A stretch of DNA of 64,000 bases from Siphonodentalium dalli (lineage: Eukaryota > Mollusca > Scaphopoda > Gadilida > Siphonodentaliidae): positions 92,341,319-92,405,318 of the forward strand of contig CP136066.1 in NCBI GenBank assembly GCA_032622095.1, in the 5' to 3' direction. Under the pieces are notes generated by a model. It did not search any database. It saw only the letters and a program-made list of their open reading frames with translations, and was not told the origin of the DNA. Each line of letters begins with the position of its first letter. The first letter of the stretch is position 1. The position numbers and the translations under genes were made by a program. Positions 21,987 to 33,909 of this stretch are shown here, piece by piece.

Positions 21987-24900
21987 AAATTTTCAACTAC
22001 GTCTGCAAATTGTATAACTTTGAGTGAGGTTGGGGATACACATGATTTCGCGGCAAAATGGTCTCAAATAGAAGGAGATGAATTCGATCCCGATAGCATC
22101 CAACTTTGGAACCAAAATACAAGCCAATATTTCTCGCCTACACAGGGTAAAAAGGTGCTCTCAAATAACATAAAATTTTCTATCTTCGGCCTAAACTGCA
22201 GAAGCCTTAACGCAAATTATGGAGATCTAAAAAATTTACTTTGCGATTTGAAAACAGAAGAAAATTTGTTTGATGTTATCGCCCTAACAGAAATATTAAA
22301 AGTGCATAGTTCCTCAGATTTTTCACTTCCCGGATATCACCCCTTAGAATTCAAATCTCGACCAGACGGCGACGATGGCAGAGGCGGTGTTGGTATATAT
22401 ATAAAGGAGAATCTTCAATATAAACCCAGACCTGATTTAACAATATTTATACCACACGTAATAGAAACATTATTTATAGAAATACACCGAGGGGCGAACG
22501 ATAATTATATAATAGGATGTATTTATAGACCAAACACAGCACCAAATGCCGATTTGGACAAATTTATGTTAAAATTCGATAATATATTAGAACAAGTGAA
22601 CAATACAAAGTCTTATATAATAGGAGACCTCAACATCGACCTCTTAAATTTCGAGACGCATAAAAAAACTAACGATTTCATAAACAATGTACTCAGTAGA
22701 GGATTCGTGCCCATGATAACAAAACCGACAAGAATTACAGAACACTCTGCTACCCTAATTGATCACATTTATACCAACAAAGTACAAGGTGGCCACCAAA
22801 CAGGGATAATTGCCTGCGACATCTCCGATCATTTCGGCATATTCCTCTCCGAATCAAACAAACACAAACCCATAAAACCCTCTCATAAAAAAGTCACGTA
22901 TAGGAACTACAACCCAAATAATGTCAATATTTTCAAAAACTTGTTAAAATCTTGTAAATTCGACTCAGTTCTCAAGTGTAACTCCCCCGATAAGGCATAT
23001 GAATTGTTTTTAGACATATATATGAACGCGCGTGATCTAGCTTTTCCACTAATAACACGAAATGTACCCACAAAATATATAAAGCGCGAACCATGGATGA
23101 CATCTGGACTAATAAAATCCTCTATTAATAAGCAAGAATTATACTCTAATAAACTGAAGGCACATTCAGAAACAAATAAAATCGCCTATTTAAATTATCG
23201 TCAACTATATAACAAACTAATAAGGAAATGTAAAAATAATTATTATTGCGATAGTCTAGAAAAAAATAAGAATGATATAAAAAACACATGGAAAATTCTT
23301 AAAAACGCCATCAATAAAACTAAAAAATCATGTAACTACCCACAGACATTTAAAGATAACGATACCGAGCTATCTGACCCGAACATAATAGCCGAAAAAT
23401 TCAATGACTACTTTTCAAATATCGGTCGAAACACCAGCGACTCAATACACACTGGAAATGATGAAAATTTCACTGATTACCTTCGAAATAGGCGAACAAA
23501 GGAATTCGAAATTGAACCAACAACGATACAGGAAATAATATTGACATGTTATACTATGAAAGGGAAAATGAGCAAAGATCACAACGGAATATCGACCGCA
23601 CTTATGAAAGAGAGTATCTTCATAATAGCCCCACCACTTAAGCATATATTTAATCTATCGTTTGAAGAGGGAATATTCCCAAGGAAAATGAAAATTTCCA
23701 AAGTAGTCCCCATTCCTAAAATAAATAACTCTAAGGAAATAATAAACTATCGCCCAATCAGTATCCTGCCATCGTTCTCTAAACTGCTTGAAAAAATTAT
23801 GCAAAAACGACTAGTAGATTTTCTAAATAAACAAGAAATCTTGTATAAACACCAATATGGATTCAGACCAAATCACTCAAAATTTCATCCGATAATGCAC
23901 CTTCTAGATCATGTCGTTAAAAATAATGATACACCGTCACGGGATTCCACCTTAGCTGTATTTATTGATTTATCTAAAGCATTCGATACGATCGACCACA
24001 ACATACTTATATCGAAACTTCACCACTATGGCATCAGGGGTGTAGCAATGTCATGGTTCCATAGTTATTTGAATGAGAGGAGGCAATACGTCGAATATAG
24101 TGGAAGTACCTCTAGCCTAATGAATACCTCCTGTGGGGTACCCCAAGGCTCAATTCTTGGGCCGATTTTTTTTTTAATATACGTGAATGATATGGTAAAT
24201 TCTACAACAATGGACATTTTATCGTATGCCGATGACACCACACTGTTCACAAGCGGTAAAGATTGCGAACTAGTACAAAGTTACGTCAACAATGAATTAG
24301 CCAATGTATCCGATTGGTGCTGCTGCAATAAACTTTCAATTAATATTAATAAAAGCAATTATATGCTTTTACACCCACAAAACAATGACAAAAAATTGAA
24401 TACTTTGAAATTAAAGCTAAATAACATTGAATTGAACCGAATAGGAAATCTTGGGCGTGAATCCTCGACAAAATTCTTAGGTATCCACATTGATGAGAAC
24501 TTGACATTCAAAAAGCACATATCCGTAATCTGCTCCAAAATATCACATGCAATCTACTGCATCAATAAGGTGAAAAACTTTTTCCCAAGTAAAGCATTGA
24601 AAACATTGTACTATGCTCTGATTCAAAGCCACTTAGTTTATGGTATCCAAATATGGGGTCATGTTCCGGAAGTCAAGAAAATATTCCTATTACAAAAACG
24701 AGCATTGCGTATAATATGCAATAAGAAGTACAGGAGTCACACAGATCCACTCTTTAAAAGAGAGAATATCTTAAAAATATATGACTTACACACCCTCAAT
24801 TCCTCAATGTTCATGCATGACTGGTGTTATAACCGTCTGCCTGCGTCTTTTGGAATGATGTACAACAAACGAGCAAAATCAACCCCAAGACACCCGAATC

Positions 24901-25034
24901 CCGTACTGTTGGAACTTCCTAGAACTGACTGGTCAGGAAATCTACCCCACCACGCCTTCCCCACAACATGGAACAATATGGAAAAAGTCTATACTTCTTG
25001 CCAAAGCAGGCACACATTGAAGAAATTACATTGA
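21987..25034 (+). CDS. LINE ORF: apurinic-type endonuclease + reverse transcriptase
   Basis: One open frame of about 1015 codons. The endonuclease part has FGLNCRSL, ALTEI, GGVGIYIKE, IGDLNIDL and SDHFGI, so the catalytic N, E, D..N and SDH residues are present. The reverse transcriptase has NYRPISILPSFSKLLEK, QYGFRPNHS, VFIDLSKAFDTIDH, GVPQGSILGP and SYADDTTLF (residues near 735-742 counted from 22020). It ends in the usual C-terminal region with WGHVPEVKKIFLLQKRALR. The clade is CR1/Jockey-like, not resolved. No ATG precedes the endonuclease: the frame opens after TAG at 21984, and 22020 is a TTG. It may lack its true start or be 5' truncated. Confidence 0.9.
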   Translation, partial: KFSTTSANCITLSEVGDTHDFAAKWSQIEGDEFDPDSIQLWNQNTSQYFSPTQGKKVLSNNIKFSIFGLNCRSLNANYGDLKNLLCDLKTEENLFDVIALTEILKVHSSSDFSLPGYHPLEFKSRPDGDDGRGGVGIYIKENLQYKPRPDLTIFIPHVIETLFIEIHRGANDNYIIGCIYRPNTAPNADLDKFMLKFDNILEQVNNTKSYIIGDLNIDLLNFETHKKTNDFINNVLSRGFVPMITKPTRITEHSATLIDHIYTNKVQGGHQTGIIACDISDHFGIFLSESNKHKPIKPSHKKVTYRNYNPNNVNIFKNLLKSCKFDSVLKCNSPDKAYELFLDIYMNARDLAFPLITRNVPTKYIKREPWMTSGLIKSSINKQELYSNKLKAHSETNKIAYLNYRQLYNKLIRKCKNNYYCDSLEKNKNDIKNTWKILKNAINKTKKSCNYPQTFKDNDTELSDPNIIAEKFNDYFSNIGRNTSDSIHTGNDENFTDYLRNRRTKEFEIEPTTIQEIILTCYTMKGKMSKDHNGISTALMKESIFIIAPPLKHIFNLSFEEGIFPRKMKISKVVPIPKINNSKEIINYRPISILPSFSKLLEKIMQKRLVDFLNKQEILYKHQYGFRPNHSKFHPIMHLLDHVVKNNDTPSRDSTLAVFIDLSKAFDTIDHNILISKLHHYGIRGVAMSWFHSYLNERRQYVEYSGSTSSLMNTSCGVPQGSILGPIFFLIYVNDMVNSTTMDILSYADDTTLFTSGKDCELVQSYVNNELANVSDWCCCNKLSININKSNYMLLHPQNNDKKLNTLKLKLNNIELNRIGNLGRESSTKFLGIHIDENLTFKKHISVICSKISHAIYCINKVKNFFPSKALKTLYYALIQSHLVYGIQIWGHVPEVKKIFLLQKRALRIICNKKYRSHTDPLFKRENILKIYDLHTLNSSMFMHDWCYNRLPASFGMMYNKRAKSTPRHPNPVLLELPRTDWSGNLPHHAFPTTWNNMEKVYTSCQSRHTLKKLH

Positions 25035-25731
25035 AGAAATTACCCAGAAAATGTACGTTGTAAAAACAAAGGATGTCCCGATTGTGCTCTATAATACAAC
25101 GAACATTAATAGTCATACGCGATACATAATCCTAACTCTACTCGAATAATGTTCTTCACAACGTACCCGCAAGTGGACACACATCGCATTCTCGTTCCTA
25201 GCATGCCCATACACTACCATACATGATACATCATAGATGCCACCGTATATTATTATGATTACTCTAACGTGGTTCTGACCCTATACCGCTAGACATACAT
25301 AGAACATTACATATATGTAATATTGTTAATCTGAATTATCCCAGATCCTCACTCAACAAAGAGACTTCCCGGCGATCTTATATAGATCCTCATTGTGTTT
25401 ACCGAACAAAAAATGGTGGTATCTCTCGCCTGAATCCGTTGTAGCAACACAAAACTAACTGTTTTGTTCCTAATAAACCCATGGAACTGGAACTGGAACG
25501 GAAACTGTCATATGTTTAGAAAACCTGAACAGTTCAAAACATTCATATGGAGAGATAATACATTTTCGATCTTATAACTCGTCTGGATTGACTCACAACC
25601 ACACCAATACTTGTTTTTGTTATGCCCTAAGTACTGGATTCTACAAAATTTTATATATGATTATAGTCTGTACGTGTGCGTGGATATGGATACAAGCATC
25701 TATTCTATTATTTATACTGATACCTGTTTTA

Positions 25732-25773
25732 GGGGGTAGCAGGAAGACAGCCCGATAGGGCTAGGCTACCCCC
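25732..25773 (+). promoter_or_regulatory. LINE 3' UTR hairpin (likely RT recognition element)
   Basis: GGGGGTAGC pairs perfectly with GCTACCCCC. Inside, AGGAAGAC precedes a second stem AGCCC-GATA-GGGCT. The same layout, with changed but paired bases, is in the related LINE copy at 38488-38527. LINE reverse transcriptases of several clades bind a 3' hairpin; that role here is inferred. Confidence 0.7.
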
Positions 25774-25865
25774 GACAATATACTGCTTTACCTTATTATG
25801 TATTTCTGCCATTGTATAAATCATGTATATTGTAAATAAATTATCCTATCCTATCCTATCAGAAC

Positions 25866-25950
25866 ATAAAAAAGTTCCCAGGTTTTGAACTGATGGAATA
25901 TGCTCTCTACGGGCGTTAGCCAGAGTAGAGACTCGTGGCATGATCTATAT
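25866..25950. repeat. Terminus fragment of the foldback family
   Basis: 'aagttcccagg', 'agtagagactcgtggcatga' and 'tcta' correspond to the right arm of the element at 3576-5005. It lies directly after the LINE tail. Confidence 0.6.
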
Positions 25951-26343
25951 TGATCCATATACTAATTACTAATGTATGACACCAAATTCTGTATTTCTCT
26001 AAGGTAGGGGTGGTTGTGTGGGCAGACTTAGAGAACACATTCGAAAGAACCAACACGGAACTTACATGTAGGCGGTCGATGCCCCACGTCAGGCAAACCA
26101 TCGATCGTCACAGTTCCAGGCTCCCATGTAGTGGACATTGTAAACCACAGGATAACATAGAACAAAGTACGAACACCATGGATCATGATAAAGGATAGGT
26201 TACAAAAGGAAAAGCTGAACAATTTATCAAAACTGGAGTAGCCTCTCTGTCGATTTCCATATCACAACATAGATATATTAGTTGAACTTTTCTGGATTAT
26301 CATGTTCAAGCACGAGTATACCGAGAGGATCGATGACTGGCAC

Positions 26344-26344
<1 letters not shown>

Positions 26345-26379
<35 letters not shown>

Positions 26380-26395
26380 AGAGAGAGATATAGGG

Positions 26396-26432
<37 letters not shown>

Positions 26433-26490
26433 CAGACATATATAGGGAGAAAGAGAGAGATAGAGAGAGAAAGAGAGAGGAGAGAGAGAC
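26345..26490. repeat. (GA)n microsatellite
   Basis: Long GA tracts with short interruptions. The charged RERE or LSLS open frames on the two strands come from the repeat. Confidence 0.95.
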
Positions 26491-27907
26491 AGTAGCCGAT
26501 GTCATCTTGGTCTCGTTGAAATCATTTTATTTACGAATAGCGCTTCACAGAAAATAAACTAGATCAGTTACAGTGACCACACCACGAGTCCTAATTATGG
26601 ACCTTCGGGATTGCCTCTAGATGGGGGCCACCTATTTTTACCGAAAAACTTTGAAAAACATGACCACCGGCGGCCATCCTGAAACTTACTTTTTGTATGA
26701 CTAAATCCTTTGACGCACCATACAGACCACATCCCTCATCCGATCAACAACAAACTTCATATGGGTGACCTCTAGTTTACTTTCCTTCTTCTTTATCGTT
26801 CTATTCATAGCTCAGCAAAAATTAACCCCTTCCCAAGTTTAGCTACAGTGTCATTGACACTTTCATTAAAGATAGGAATCGCATTATTTGTCTTGCACTG
26901 TGAAGGGAATTTTCCTGTTTTAAGGGATTTTTTAAAAATATTAAGAAAGGAGGATGGGCTATAGCATCATCTGCGCCGTGGATATTTTTTGTACAAACTC
27001 CGTCATAGCCATAAGGTTTGTTGACTTTAAAGTCGCCGTCGCGAAAATTCGCAATATATGTTTATTTATTCATATTTGTATCAAGTTATGCACACTTATT
27101 TAAGAAAACAATCCCCCGCTGTCTGAAAGATACGAGTGTTTACGACTATGTGTGTGTCTGGATGATAGCCTGATGCCTCACTTCATTATCTATTTTGACG
27201 GAAACAGTTATTTGCGAGAAAGCGTGTGACGTATTAAAGGACCCTGGGTATTTCCCACAGAATGGCTGACACTGACAGAAACATTTTTTGCGATCTGATT
27301 GTTCCTCGTCTGATTCGTCAGCAGAAGACACTTTAAATTTGACAACGGGAGCGTACATGCACGAGCCGGAATTACCACAAAATTACCATGGTGTGAGACC
27401 ACCAAACGATCCAGACCTTGGATGGCGAAGAGATGAAAATCGCGTACGAAAATGGTGAGTCACTGAGCGTCTCTTATTAAAAATATCGCGTCACTGGCAA
27501 AACATGTGAAAATAAAATTGATGTAAATACTAGCTAAAACCCCGTTTATACGAGCGGACATGTGTAATAATCATTACACATACTCAATACATCGAAATGT
27601 GAAATATAATTCAAGGAAAAGTTGTGTGTCTGCCGAAATGTTAGTCTAAACATATACTAGTTTTTTACTAAAAATGTCAATTTTGTGATGTATTGAAATT
27701 CTGGACTCGACCACTGCCAGTCCATGGATGCTCACGGATTGACATTGGATTCAGCTATTAGTATCAGTACTATCACAATCAGTGACAGTGTTTGCACTGG
27801 CTAAAATAATAAATAATAATTTGCCAAAAATTAGCTAACTCTTGATTTGTGACATTGTCCAAGAAAAAAAAGTGTCTTGAAAGTTGAATATTCAACATGT
27901 TAATTGT

Positions 27908-28095
27908 TATCTCGACACATCTTGAGATCCTGACATGCGCATCTCAAGCTCTGGACATATTACTAGTATCTCGCGATATTATCTTGAGATCTCTGCATAT
28001 TTTCTTGAGATCTTGCCATATGATCTCGAGAAAATATGTTAATATCTCAAGATTCTTTTCTCGAAATATCTCGAGAGTCGAGATAATATCTTGGT
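27908..28095. repeat. Cluster of ATCTCGAGAT-like palindromes
   Basis: About ten variants of ATCT(T/C)GAGAT spaced 15-25 bp apart, in both self-complementary and imperfect form. No coding capacity. Confidence 0.7.
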
Positions 28096-29522
28096 GGGGA
28101 TATTTTCTATAACAGTATATGGTATATCATTTTGAAGACAGATTCATTGTGGTCCAAGTGAGATGATTAATCATATTCATGGGTTCACATGACTGTCGGG
28201 GTACTATACATGTACATGTAGTATGTCTTTTGAATGAAAATATGTTACGGTACTGGTATAGAAGAGCAACAGGAGGTATCTCGGATTCTCGGTCCAAAAC
28301 AGCATCAACCCAACCAATTTCCCAAGCTGTTGTGGACTGAGAAGACTTGGTCTATACATGCCATTGTATGCTATTTCTGAATATATAGTCATGAAACGGA
28401 AAGAAATTAATTTTCCAAGAAAAAGTTGTTTGAGTCAGTATTTGGGGCAGGAGAAAGATACCCGGGTTTATTATCGCCCCCACTCCCCAACCGAGCAGCT
28501 ACTTATGACAAAAATGAACTTATTATTTTATAAGTTGCTTATTTTGCTTCATACACTCATGAAAAGGCGAGAGATACTCAAGCCTCGGTATTCCCCCCTC
28601 CCACCACAAACCCTCACTCAATGAAATTTTTCTCGATTAATTTTAATTTCTCGCCATTTTATGACTATATAAAGCGATATACCGGTACATGTAAGTGATA
28701 AATAATAAGATATTTTTGTCTCATATGCAGCTGCTAATTTTTTTGGGGGGGGGGGAGGGATATTCAGGCCTGTGTAATTTCTCCCCAGCCCAAATCCTGA
28801 CTCAATCAAACTTTTAATGGATATATAGCATTATAGGGAAATATAAGCAATAAAATAATTAGTCTATTTTTGTCATATACTCTTATGTAGATGCTGGGTG
28901 TGGGGGATATTCAGACCTGGGTAGCTAATTCCCCCCTCTCCACCAAACCCTGACTCAAACAACTTGTAACATGTTAATTTATCGCCATTTAATGACTATA
29001 ACATAAAAATAAATAAGCAATAAATTAATACGTGTACATTTATATTTTGTCACATGTTGAATTATCGGTGGGTGTGAGCATTTGACAGACTGAAAATAGT
29101 AAAAAGGGGGGACGCACTGGGGGAGATATCATGTACACCAGGTAAACAAACTACTATAGTATAAGCTGTGAATCGTTAAAACAAGATATTAACAAAACTG
29201 GATAATGAAATAGATACCTGGCAAACAATTCAGCAGGTATAACTTCTGATAACAAATTTGTGCGGAACTCATCCAAGATGCGTGTATCCATGAGAAGAAG
29301 TGGACGGACAGACGCATGCCCACTGTCATTCATCAGAACATACAGCAATGACCTAAACATTCAACCACTTAACCACAGCAGAACTGTGGGTAACTTTTCA
29401 GGATTTAGTCCGAAATATGACTTGTTGCCATTCATGAGAGCTTTCCGATGAATTTCAACAAGCCATATTTCCAACTGAATCATGAAACTATACCTATAAT
29501 TCTGATGTGGTTAAGGGGTCGA

Positions 29523-29546
29523 TTATTTAGGGCATTACTGTATGTC
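29523..29546. repeat. Half copy of the palindrome at 57985
   Basis: TTATTTAGGGCATTACTGT followed by ATGTC is identical to the right half and flank of the 39-bp palindrome at 57985-58023. A solo terminal repeat of a small element. Confidence 0.65.
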
Positions 29547-30184
29547 GAGTTTGTTACACATTTGTCAAAGTTTGCATCAACAAAATTGAGGAATTGAATG
29601 TTAACTCTGAGTTGTTCCATAATAAATGTATTTCCCTTGTCATTTCAGGTGTTCATGCGGCCCATATACTGTGTTGGAGACTACAATGTACCTGTGGGTG
29701 CAGATGTTGCCATGAGATTGAAAAAGTTGAGGCCAAGCTAAAGGAAGTGACAGCAGCGTTTTCATAGGAAGAAGGACACTTCAAGTGTATCACGGAGACT
29801 GTCCCCTTCAGGAGTGTGTGTCTGGACCCATGGCTACTTGAAGTTGCATGGTTAGGATACCAGCAACAGTATAGTCATCCGTTTAATGGACCTCTGCACA
29901 ACAAATACAGGCATATAGCATAGACAGTTTATTCGGTGGTGCTATGGCTACCATGGTTTGCATAACTGCAGACCTCTTCCATCGTGTGTTGTGAATGGCA
30001 TCAGTATGCTTTCCCAAATGATGGTGGAAATTACAGGGGCTTTCGTTTGCCCGAGCTGGAGAATGCATGAATAAATGAATGAAATCTTAATAGATTATTG
30101 TTACAATGTATCTCCCTAATCTTCATCTCCCATAAAATTCATCGATAAAATATCAAAGTGTTATATAACAAAATGGCAAAATTT

Positions 30185-30393
30185 CAAGTAAGTGGCGCTC
30201 AGAAATGGGTTAACTCTTCCTGTGAGTAGAATCTCTCCGGCCATGCTACATTTCACATCTTTGTATCTCACATAGTACTAATCTAATCGTTATGAAATGT
30301 ATCAAAGATGGGACACATGGCGAATGGAGCATGACCGGGGAGTTTCTACTCACAAAATTAACACATTACTAGTACTGAGCGCCACTTACATGA
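30185..30393. mobile_element. Imperfect foldback MITE (copy 1)
   Basis: 'gtaagtggcgctcag' at the left faces 'ctgagcgccacttac' at the right, with continued partial pairing. The centre 'taatctaatcgttatgaaat' matches the centre of the neighbour at 30421-30580. Confidence 0.7.
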
Positions 30394-30420
30394 AAGTTTG
30401 CTTTTCTCAGATTTAGATTG

Positions 30421-30580
30421 TTTTTCTCTCTGGAGAATGAACACACAAAAAAGTAAGTTATCCCCAGACATAAATCACTCTATCTCCCATGGTAATAATC
30501 TAATTGTTATGAAATTTATCAAAGTGATTTATGTCAGGGGTTAACTTACTTTTTTATGTGTTTGTTCTCCAGAAAAAAAA
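30421..30580. mobile_element. Foldback MITE (copy 2)
   Basis: 'ctggagaatgaacacacaaa' and 'aaagtaagttatcccc' face 'ggggttaacttacttttt' and 'tgtttgttctccag'. The centre is shared with copy 1, the arms are different. Confidence 0.75.
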
Positions 30581-31794
30581 TCTATTTCATGACAGGGGTT
30601 AGACTAAAACATGCCGAATGAAAACTGGTATTTTCTTGATTCAACTAATAATTGACATATATATATAAACTTTTGGATAATATCTAGGGACTTACCCAAT
30701 AGAAGTTTAACTATTTGGCATCACCAACAACAAAATGACATTCAATATTTTTCAGCAAAAAACATAATTTAACCCTTCCATCGTTCAGTAGTTCCAAAGG
30801 AAATGTTCTGATAATATGTTCAACAAATGACTTGAACTTATTATCTAAACTTTAACCACCAATGAATAATGAATTACTAGATGAGAAACTCAGTGTAACA
30901 CTAGCTACCCACAACCCAGCACCTACATGACAAAAAATTGTGTCATGGTTTCATTGCTTATTTTGCTTGAAACGAAGATTCTAGAACATGATGTAAACCC
31001 CCCCCCCCCCCCACCAGCGTCTACTTGAGAAAAATCATGGTTTTATTGCTTATCTTGCTTTATATAGTCACGAAACAATGAGAAATTAACTTCTTCCGAG
31101 AAAACGTTGTTTGAGTCAGGGTTTGGGTGGGGGTAAGATGTCCAGGCTAGGAAGGTAAGAAGTCCAGGACATACATGTACATGACAAAAAATCATCTTGG
31201 GGGTTTTATTGATTACTTTGCATTATAGTCATGAAATGGCAAGAAATAGACTTCTCATGAGAAGGTGATGTACATGTATGGAACTAATCTGCATAAAATG
31301 ACAAAATAATGACTTTTGTTCACTATTTTTAAAGCAAACGCTTTTTTATGGTCGTTATTGTCGTCACATTTTTGTATATTATAATAAAAAAGAATGAGTC
31401 GGAGGAAAATTGGAAAAAAAACTTGAACCCCATAAAATGCTGAGGATGCGGATCATTTTGGGAGGGGCTGGTGTGTTTACCCTGAACATAGATATTATAT
31501 TATTTAGCGTAATAACACTTCAGTATTTACTTTTTCAACTCAACGAATGGAAGAAGCCATAGTATACTGTATAGATCTGTATTTCACTGTTTGATCATAT
31601 TAAAATCATTTTCACAAAGATGATACATGCAGATACGTAGACAGCATAGCCACCCAAGAAGCCCTTCTGATAGTTCAGCCATAAACGTAATTCGTACTCT
31701 TCTTGTGGGACTTGAAAGCAGAAATCTGCGAAAGCGGTCACGTATCCCATGCATTTCATATCAGCAATAGGTTGAAAGTTAATAAATTTCGAAG

Positions 31795-31866
31795 TTCCCG
31801 TGGACCTACATGTAGATCATGCCACGAATACCTACTCCACGGGAGTAGAGATTCATGGCATGATCT
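31795..31866. repeat. Compact inverted copy of the foldback-family terminus
   Basis: 'gatcatgccacgaataccta' and 'agtagagattcatggcatga' face each other around 'ccacggg'. These are the terminal bases of the element at 3576-5005, without its interior. Confidence 0.7.
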
Positions 31867-32339
31867 ACTGTGGTCCTATTCTGACAGTCACAGTGACACA
31901 CGAACTTCGTCCAAATATGTAGTATTATTCAATATTTGATTACACACATAAATCCATTCCGAATTCACAATTCCCAACGAAAACGAAACATGTTTGTGAA
32001 CTAAAACAAAACCACGCAGAAACCGATTTCGATAACACAATGTCAACAGAGTGCCGCAAGGTGATTTATGACGTCACGGGTCAAAAATAAATTACACCCA
32101 ATCTGTTGTTTTCGTTTAGAGCTGTGCGCATGCCAGGGGGTTTCCTGGAATGCGAATCGATAGCGGCTAATCTTGGGACGATTAATTTCGTTCTCAGAGC
32201 GACTCTGTTGGTCTAATAAGCGGGGAAATGAGTAAAATATGAACTTCGCGACGGCGACTTTAAGTGATTTTATCGCAGATATGACGTCATCGACTGAAAT
32301 TAAGTTCTGATAATATTTTATTGCATCGTGAACTTAGAA

Positions 32340-32645
32340 AGTTGTAAAATTTCAGCTCAATCGGCCGGTTAGTAAGCCTGTGCTCTCTATAGCTATGCCG
32401 TGTAAGTGGAAATGTTCTACGTCCAGTTATGGTCTGGAAAACAGGAAAAGCGTGGAATTCCGGACGATGTTTCAGTGGGAGAGCATGAATTGTACCCATG
32501 GCATACCCCTCGCGCAAACAAAAAAAAAGAAAATTAATCTTTTTGAAATTTTCTTTGTGGCGAATATCGAATATTGAACGTCGAACTAACTTCACGCGAA
32601 TATCGATTGCATATCGAATGTCGAACTAACTTCATGAGACTTTGT
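32340..32645. repeat. Inverted copy of the 17.4-kb repeat
   Basis: Reverse complement of 17415-17700: 'aaatttcagctcaatcg', 'tgctctctatagctatgcc' and 'atgtcgaactaacttca' correspond. The end motif GTCGAACTAACTTC occurs twice here. Confidence 0.6.
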
Positions 32646-32939
32646 CGTCATTCGCCATGTTATCGCCAAGTTATTACGACAATTTACGGACCGGGAATGC
32701 ACTATTGGTTGGATGTTCTTATCAAACTATATTCGGCTGACTCACTGATATGGATATTAAGTGTCGTGATACCAGTGTACACAGTTTGATGTATCATGCT
32801 GTCAAATTTCATCGAAAAATGTGCGACTATAGGAGAACATTGTCGCCAAGTCATCGGGCTATGTTATTATGGGATCTGATGTTGTCTTGAACGTTGCAAT
32901 CCCTACTGGCTGTTAGTGTTACTGTACCAGGCAAAAGAA

Positions 32940-33400
32940 TTGGTATTTAAGCGCGCTATTTTTGCGCTCAATATCGCAATAATATTGCAAGTGGAAATGC
33001 TTATAAGCGCGCCGCTTGTGATATTATTGCAAAATTTTGCGCTTAATATTGCTATATTTTGCGCTTAATATTTCGACATCTTGCGTTCAAAATTGTGACA
33101 TTTAAATCAAATTATTGCTTCTTCTATATTGTTTATTGCATAAATAGAGACAATGTTTTAGATTTGTATATAATTGTAGTTATAAATGCTATATGTACAC
33201 TGTATGCATATTATTTATCTAATATAAATATAACACTATCGGGTATGTATGAAATTTAGCGCGCTTAGTATAGCACTATTTTGCATTCAATATCGCAAGA
33301 ATCAGCGTGACATATTTTTGGTATTGCGCTATAATCGCGCCTTTTTCGAAATTAAGCGCGCTCAATATCGCAATAAAGGCGCGCCGCAATATACCACTTC
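32940..33400. mobile_element. AT/GCGC repeat with inverted ends
   Basis: Both ends are rich in 'gcgcgct', 'gcgctcaatatcgcaata' and 'ggcgcgcc' in inverted arrangement, around an AT-rich centre (33100-33240). Probably a non-autonomous element. Open frames inside lack motifs. Confidence 0.55.
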
Positions 33401-33909
33401 TTCTGACTGGTACTGTATTTTCGTGATGTACAGATTCATCTGTTAAAACCACAACTGGACAAAGTAACTGATAATACAAGTTTACAAGTGATTACAAGTG
33501 AATGGACAATTTCACGCCTTACATGTTACCAAAAAGTATGGCATTAAGATGTTTTACTTTTACATGTACATAAATTTGAGTTTCATCTCTGATATATGTA
33601 GCTTTGTTCTTTTATGTCTTAAAAGAGCAAGACGATTCATGTTTTAGAATGGTTGAAATGAAATTAGAAATACTCGTAACTATAGAGTGATTGGTTGGCT
33701 TATCAGCTATTACTAGTATCGTTTTTTATTTACAGCCATATTTATACAGTAGTTAGTTTTGAATATACCGGATCATTGCACTGCATACAAGCGATTAATA
33801 ATAAATATTGTTATACTTCCGTCTTCTCCTCCCCTAATTGCCGTTCCCTGATTGGTAGGAATGACACCACCTGATATACGACAATTCCAAGTGCAGCCCT
33901 GTCACTTGC

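Larger units (their letters stand above)
21987..25860 (+). mobile_element. Non-LTR retrotransposon (LINE), 3' complete
   Basis: The ORF is followed by an 800-bp 3' UTR with a strong hairpin (25732-25773), AATAAA-like 'gtaaataaa' and a terminal (ATCCT)n tail at about 25843-25860. The tail fixes the 3' end. The 5' end is unknown. Confidence 0.8.
27262..30070 (+). pseudogene. P2X7-type intracellular domain gene, two exons, disrupted
   Basis: Exon 1 (27262-27454) reads SSDSSAEDTLNLTTGAYM, then PPNDPDLGWRRDENRVRK, and ends TG|GTGAGT. Exon 2 (from 29649, after 'catttcag') completes Trp and continues CSCGPYTVLETT, CTCGCRCCHEIEKVEAKL, then CITETVPFRSVCLDPWLLEV, HPFNGPLHNKYRHIA, YRQFIRWCYG, LPSCVVNGI and GNYRGFRLP, to a TGA at 30068 with AATAAA beside it. 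This is the cysteine-rich zinc-binding domain of the P2X7 receptor C-terminus, found alone in many invertebrate proteins. At least five single-base breaks occur: near the start, after LETT, a TAG before EEGHFKC, at IA/YRQ, and near 30005. The retained intron rules out a processed copy. It lies inside an iGluR intron in the same orientation. Confidence 0.8.
28388..31260. repeat. Mixed-orientation repeat units with G/C homopolymers
   Basis: A unit with 'agtcatgaaa.gg.aagaaat' and 'gttgtttgagtcag.gtttgg' occurs forward near 28388, 31062 and 31224, and inverted near 28600, 28800 and 28940. Runs of 10 or more G (28745) or C (31000) lie next to the units. They fill the intron and 3' flank of the P2X7-like pseudogene. 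Confidence 0.6.

Noticed and set aside
26278-26557. RE-rich and LS-rich open frames on the two strands
   Set aside because: They are the GA microsatellite read in both directions.
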